A stretch of 64,000 nucleotides of DNA from Nakamurella sp040546275. Lineage in GTDB: Bacteria > Actinomycetota > Actinomycetes > Mycobacteriales > Nakamurellaceae. The notes under the pieces were generated by a model, which was not told the DNA's origin, searched no databases, and worked only from the letters and a program-made list of their open reading frames with translations. The stretch spans positions 1 to 64,000 of the forward strand of contig NZ_JBEPNO010000003.1 in assembly GCF_040546275.1 (NCBI RefSeq), in the 5' to 3' direction. Below are positions 60,960 through 64,000 of the stretch, one piece after another; the stretch's first letter is position 1, and every line of letters starts with the position of its first letter. A program made the translations under genes and the position numbers.

Positions 60960-61904
60960 TCACCCCAGACAGCTCGGACACCTGGTCGGATACCCGGTCC
61001 AACCCTGTTGAAGTAGTACCTCGGCCACCTCCATCGCTACTGCGCAGGGCTCCTGGGTGACCTCGTGCCAGCCGTATCGCAACGTCCGCATACCCTTTGC
61101 GGTGTGGTGGTTGTCCCGGCGACTGTCGCGTAACTTTCCTTCGCCCACGTGGCCGATCCGCCCATCCAGCTCCACCACCAGCGCAAACTTCTCGTACGTC
61201 ACGTCGATGAATCCAGCGCCGCCCGGACGCCCTCGTTGTCGGCGGCCTTCCGCCAACGAGTGGGCCAGCTCCACCTGGTGCAGGTAGGAATGCTCCAGCG
61301 AGCTGTGGACACCCGATGCAGCATCGGCGATCACGCCGATCATCACCTTGCGGTGCCGCATGCGTGCGCGACGCTGCATCGCCCGGGACAGCGCATCAGC
61401 CGTGGTCAGGCGCCGCTGGATCGCGCTGGTGATCCATTCGACGCAGGCAGCCGGCGATCCAGCGGCGCACAGGTCGAGAACAGTGTCCTCGACCCGGGTG
61501 CACGGCGGTTCGGAACGAGTGGAGATCGATCGGACGCCAGCCCGTTCCTGGCGGAACACGACCCACTCCCGGGCGGCAAGGCGGGTGCCTACCGGCACGA
61601 GCACGTCCAAGGGCAAGGTCCGCTCGTCGGTCAGACCCTGGAGTGCCGCGGCCGTCGGGCCGGCAGCCCGGGCATCGGCTCCACCGATCATCAGACCCGC
61701 CCAAACCATCGCCAACCAGCTCGGCTCGACGTCGGGAACCAGGTAGATCCCGGACTCCAGCCGTCCCCAGATGCCTTGCACTATCAACCGATCCACCACG
61801 TTGTCCGGTAGTCCGAACCCGATCACCTGCGGCCGCGAAACCACACCCGCCTGGGCGCCGGCCAGGCGGATGAGCCCTGGTGGTACCGGTTTGCGTGTGT
61901 ACAC
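60960..61904 (-). CDS. AbiEi-like HTH protein with DUF559/Vsr-like nuclease fold
   Basis: A 314-residue protein. The N-terminus (LIRLAGAQAGVVSRPQVIGFGLPDNVVDRLIVQGIWGRLESGIYLV) is the winged helix of AbiEi-type antitoxin/regulator domains. The C-terminus (FIDVTYEKFALVVELDGRIGHVGEGKLRDSRRDNHHTAKGMRTLRYGWHEV) matches the DUF559/Vsr endonuclease-like core, with Asp, Glu-x-Asp-Gly and Asp-x-x-x-Asp. Such fusions are frequent solitary genes in actinobacteria; no AbiEii toxin is adjacent. GTG 61904 was chosen because longer versions run through a palindrome. Function unknown; nuclease activity is only inferred. Confidence 0.75.
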   Translation of the reverse strand: MYTRKPVPPGLIRLAGAQAGVVSRPQVIGFGLPDNVVDRLIVQGIWGRLESGIYLVPDVEPSWLAMVWAGLMIGGADARAAGPTAAALQGLTDERTLPLDVLVPVGTRLAAREWVVFRQERAGVRSISTRSEPPCTRVEDTVLDLCAAGSPAACVEWITSAIQRRLTTADALSRAMQRRARMRHRKVMIGVIADAASGVHSSLEHSYLHQVELAHSLAEGRRQRGRPGGAGFIDVTYEKFALVVELDGRIGHVGEGKLRDSRRDNHHTAKGMRTLRYGWHEVTQEPCAVAMEVAEVLLQQGWTGYPTRCPSCLG

Positions 61905-61963
61905 GACGCCAGCGTGGCTGATGCGGGAAGTGACCCGCCGAGGTTGTCCACAAAGGCAGATAA

Positions 61964-62005
61964 CGAAGGTCCTGGTCGTTCGAAGTCGAACGACCCAGAC
62001 CTTCG
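61964..62005. repeat. 19-bp inverted repeat with TTCGAAGTCGAA centre
   Basis: CGAAGGTCCTGGTCGTTCG at 61964-61982 pairs with CGAACGACCCAGACCTTCG at 61987-62005, with two adjacent mismatches and a 4-nt loop. It lies between the AbiEi-like gene start and the F420 oxidoreductase 3' end and could terminate the latter or be a mobile palindrome. Confidence 0.75.
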
Positions 62006-62144
62006 CTATCGACACTTTCGGCCTCGGCCGCCTGGCCACCGAGTCCCTGAGATCTTCCCCGTCACCCTCGGACCCCTCTTCGGGACCGGCAGCGGCGATC
62101 TCAGCGCCTCGGCTCTTGCGCCTCGGACGAAACAGAGCTCGCCG

Positions 62145-63044
62145 TCAGCCGAGCAATGCGGGGGCAAGCTTCTGGAGTTCGCGGAGGCCGACACCAGGCC
62201 CGCCGGTCAGGGGCTGGATGCACACGTGGTCTGCGCCGGCATCGAGGTGTTCGTGGACCCTGGACCGAATGGTCTCGACATCGCCCCAGGGGACTATCGC
62301 GTCGACCAGCCTGTCGCTGCCGCCGTCGGACAGATCGTCCTCGGTGAAACCGAAGGTCAGCAGGTTGCCCGTGTAGTTCGGCAGGTCGAGGTACATCTTC
62401 ATGTAGGCCCGCGCGGTGGCCCGGGCGGTGGAGGGATCGGGATCGAGCACCACAGCCACCTCGGGTGCGAGCACCGGCGCCGGGCCGAGAGCCTCACGAG
62501 CGAAAGCGGTGTGCTCCACCGGCACGAAGTACGGATGACTGCCCTGCGTGCGGGCGGCGGCGAGTTCGAGCATCTTGGGCCGCAGCGCGGCGACCAACCA
62601 CGGCACGGGATTCACGGGTGAGCCACCCGCGTCGGCGGACTCATGCATGCGGTCGAGGTAGGTCCGCATGGTCGCCAACGGCTTGTCGTAGCGCTCGACG
62701 AACTTGGCGTGCCCGATCCCGAGGCCCAGCACGAACCGATCGGGGAAGGCCTCGCCCAGGGTGTTGGCGCCGGAGACAGCCGTATCCGGTTCTCGGGCCC
62801 AGACATTGGCGATCCCGGTGGCGACCGTGAGGTGCTCGGAGGCACTCAGCAGGATTGAGGCCTGCGCGAAGGCCTCCTTCCGGTTCTCGGCGATCCACAG
62901 GGTGGGGTAGCCCATCGCCTCGATCTGGCCGGCCGCGTCGCGGGCGGCGCGCGCCGGTAGCGATTCGAGCGCCCCCAGCCAGACTCCCACCCGGCCGAGC
63001 CGGGTCCGCAGGGCCGTCAGATCCACGTTCCTGATGTTCGACAT
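62145..63044 (-). CDS. LLM-class F420-dependent oxidoreductase
   Basis: A 299-residue TIM-barrel protein of the luciferase-like family. LGRVGVWLGALESLPARAARDAAGQIEAMGYPTLWIAENR, LTVATGIANVWAREPDTAVSGANTLGEAFPDRFVLGLGIGHAKFVE, and the C-terminal DAGADHVCIQPLTG are characteristic of an actinobacterial TIGR03620-type subfamily. Hydride transfer with coenzyme F420 is expected, the substrate is unknown. It differs from the Rv1855c-type protein at 35262, so the window holds two unrelated subfamilies. Confidence 0.9.
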   Translation of the reverse strand: MSNIRNVDLTALRTRLGRVGVWLGALESLPARAARDAAGQIEAMGYPTLWIAENRKEAFAQASILLSASEHLTVATGIANVWAREPDTAVSGANTLGEAFPDRFVLGLGIGHAKFVERYDKPLATMRTYLDRMHESADAGGSPVNPVPWLVAALRPKMLELAAARTQGSHPYFVPVEHTAFAREALGPAPVLAPEVAVVLDPDPSTARATARAYMKMYLDLPNYTGNLLTFGFTEDDLSDGGSDRLVDAIVPWGDVETIRSRVHEHLDAGADHVCIQPLTGGPGVGLRELQKLAPALLG

Positions 63045-63130
63045 GCCTCGAACATAGCGAGCTTCCGCTGGCCTGATAGACTTGTTGGCGCCACCTGGGT
63101 GCCAAACGCCCCACGGGGACCTCGCTGACC

Positions 63131-63164
63131 CCGGTAGGACGTCGCATGTGCAACGTCCTACCGG
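63131..63164 (-). terminator. Terminator of malate synthase
   Basis: CCGGTAGGACGT at 63131-63142 and its complement at 63153-63164, with a further GCA/TGC pairing in the 10-nt loop. It begins 11 nt after the malate synthase stop (63175) on the minus strand. Confidence 0.8.
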
Positions 63165-63174
63165 AGTTCCACGC

Positions 63175-64000
63175 TCAGCCTTCGACGCGTTCGGACATCC
63201 GCAGATCCTCGGGCCGCAGCGGACCCGTCATCCGCAGCCCGGATTCCAGCAGGTACTTCACATAGGCGTACTGCGTGAAGAACCCGGGCATCGTGTCGCC
63301 GAGCGAGGCATACTCGAAGATGTCCCTGGCAGCCTCGAGGCGTTGCTGCGCCTGCGAATCGGCGTCGCGGCCCAGGCGCGCGAGTTCGTCGCGCACCAGC
63401 CGGCGGACGAGTTCCGCGGTCACCCTCGGACCCTCGGCCAGCGCCACGTCGTTGTGGATCCACTGCCAGACCTGGGCCCGCGAGATCTCCACCGTTGCCG
63501 CGTCCTCCATCAGGTTCTCGATGGTGACCGCACCCGTGCCGCCCACCCACGCAGCCAGGTAGCGCAGGGCTACCGAGATGTTGGTGAGCAGACCCTCCAT
63601 CGTGACCTCGCCGTGGGCGGTGCCGATGGCCAGCAGGTCGGCCGCCTGCACCCTGACCTCCGGCCGTTGCCTGGCGATCTGGTGCGCACGTTCTCCCAGC
63701 ACCTCGCCGAAAGCGGTTCTGGCGACCGGGATCAGGCCCGGATGGGCCACCCACGAGCCGTCGAAACCATCCGCCGCCTCGCGCTGCTTGTCCGACCGGA
63801 CCTTCGCCAGGGCGAGCTTGGTGGCGTTCTCGTCCTGCTTGTTCGGCACGAACGCCGCCATGCCCCCGATGGCGTGGGCTCCCCGCCGGTGACAGGTGGC
63901 GACCAGCAGTTCGGTGTAGGCCCGCATGAATGGCGTGGTCATGGTGATCTGGGTGCGGTCCGGCAGCACGAAGTCCGGCCCCCGGTGGGCGAAAGTCCTG
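63175..64000 (-). CDS. aceB: Malate synthase A, C-terminal part (runs off window)
   Basis: The last ~275 residues of a malate synthase; the 5' part lies beyond position 64000. It condenses glyoxylate and acetyl-CoA to malate in the glyoxylate cycle. Visible blocks: DRTQITMTTPFMRAYTELLVATCHRRGAHAIGGMAAFVPNK, the KVRSDKQREAADGFDGSWVAHPGLIPVA segment, TIENLMEDAATVEISRAQVWQWIHNDVAL with the catalytic aspartate-containing loop nearby, and the C-terminal FFTQYAYVKYLL. These are diagnostic of the A isoform rather than the long G isoform. Confidence 0.93.
   Translation of the reverse strand, partial: RTFAHRGPDFVLPDRTQITMTTPFMRAYTELLVATCHRRGAHAIGGMAAFVPNKQDENATKLALAKVRSDKQREAADGFDGSWVAHPGLIPVARTAFGEVLGERAHQIARQRPEVRVQAADLLAIGTAHGEVTMEGLLTNISVALRYLAAWVGGTGAVTIENLMEDAATVEISRAQVWQWIHNDVALAEGPRVTAELVRRLVRDELARLGRDADSQAQQRLEAARDIFEYASLGDTMPGFFTQYAYVKYLLESGLRMTGPLRPEDLRMSERVEG

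Overview
The window is GC-rich, densely coded DNA with many GTG/TTG starts and ATGA-type overlaps. It carries families typical of high-GC actinomycetes: the SepH septation protein, DUF3027, DUF2771, a long CspB-type cold-shock protein, F420-dependent LLM oxidoreductases, a lipoprotein L,D-transpeptidase, and a MoaA2/MoaD2-MoaE2/Mog/MoaC2-type cluster. Gene order recalls, with insertions and inversions, the mycobacterial Rv0862c-Rv0884c neighbourhood (serC, sepH, membrane protein, spoU, marR, DUF3027, MFS, DUF2771, cspB, membrane protein, moaA-moaD, moaE-mog-moaC, small protein, helicase-associated protein). A Nakamurella/Frankineae-like actinobacterium is my best guess, but this is inference. 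The first ~110 bases are G and C homopolymers and look like a contig end or sequencing artefact.

Layout. 0.2-9 kb: serC, sepH, a heterodimeric ABC exporter, a membrane protein, a SPOUT rRNA methylase and a MarR regulator. 9-18 kb: a 1046-residue GHKL/sacsin-like ATPase, DUF3027, an MFS transporter with a long repetitive disordered N-terminus, a DUF2771 lipoprotein, a cold-shock protein and a small membrane protein. 18-24 kb: a three-gene signalling operon (complete histidine kinase, degenerate partner kinase, and a LuxR-type response regulator with an unusual N-terminal domain), a minisatellite, and a lipoprotein. 24-28 kb: HAD phosphatase, VanZ protein, acyl-CoA ligase and NagD-like phosphatase. 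28-36 kb: the molybdate operon (HTH-TOBE regulator, modA, modB, modC), a GAF/winged-helix activator next to aldehyde dehydrogenase, DUF779 and a molbindin-type TOBE protein, then an Rv1855c-type F420 oxidoreductase. 36-38 kb: DAHP synthase with an aromatic-rich leader peptide and terminator, then a non-coding block of nested repeats. 38-47 kb: a form II CO-dehydrogenase-like molybdenum hydroxylase (coxM-L-S) with its maturation genes xdhC, coxE and coxD. 47-53.5 kb: molybdopterin biosynthesis (moaA, moaD, moaE, mog, moaC, mocA) interleaved with malic enzyme. 53.5-64 kb: helicase-associated protein, L,D-transpeptidase, septum-formation-like protein, Ski2-like helicase, an AbiEi/nuclease-like protein, a second F420 oxidoreductase and the C-terminal part of malate synthase, which runs off the window.

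The main theme is molybdenum. Uptake (ModABC), storage or homeostasis (TOBE proteins), cofactor synthesis (MoaA/C/D/E, Mog, MocA), insertion (XdhC, CoxD/E) and a consumer enzyme (CoxSML) lie within about 25 kb; no moeA is visible. Two near-identical near-palindromes, one in front of the mod operon and one in front of coxSLM, suggest a shared regulator. The most striking regulatory element is the 18-codon leader MTRRWYAYFELALEETTA plus a perfect terminator hairpin upstream of DAHP synthase, which looks like an attenuator sensing all three aromatic amino acids.
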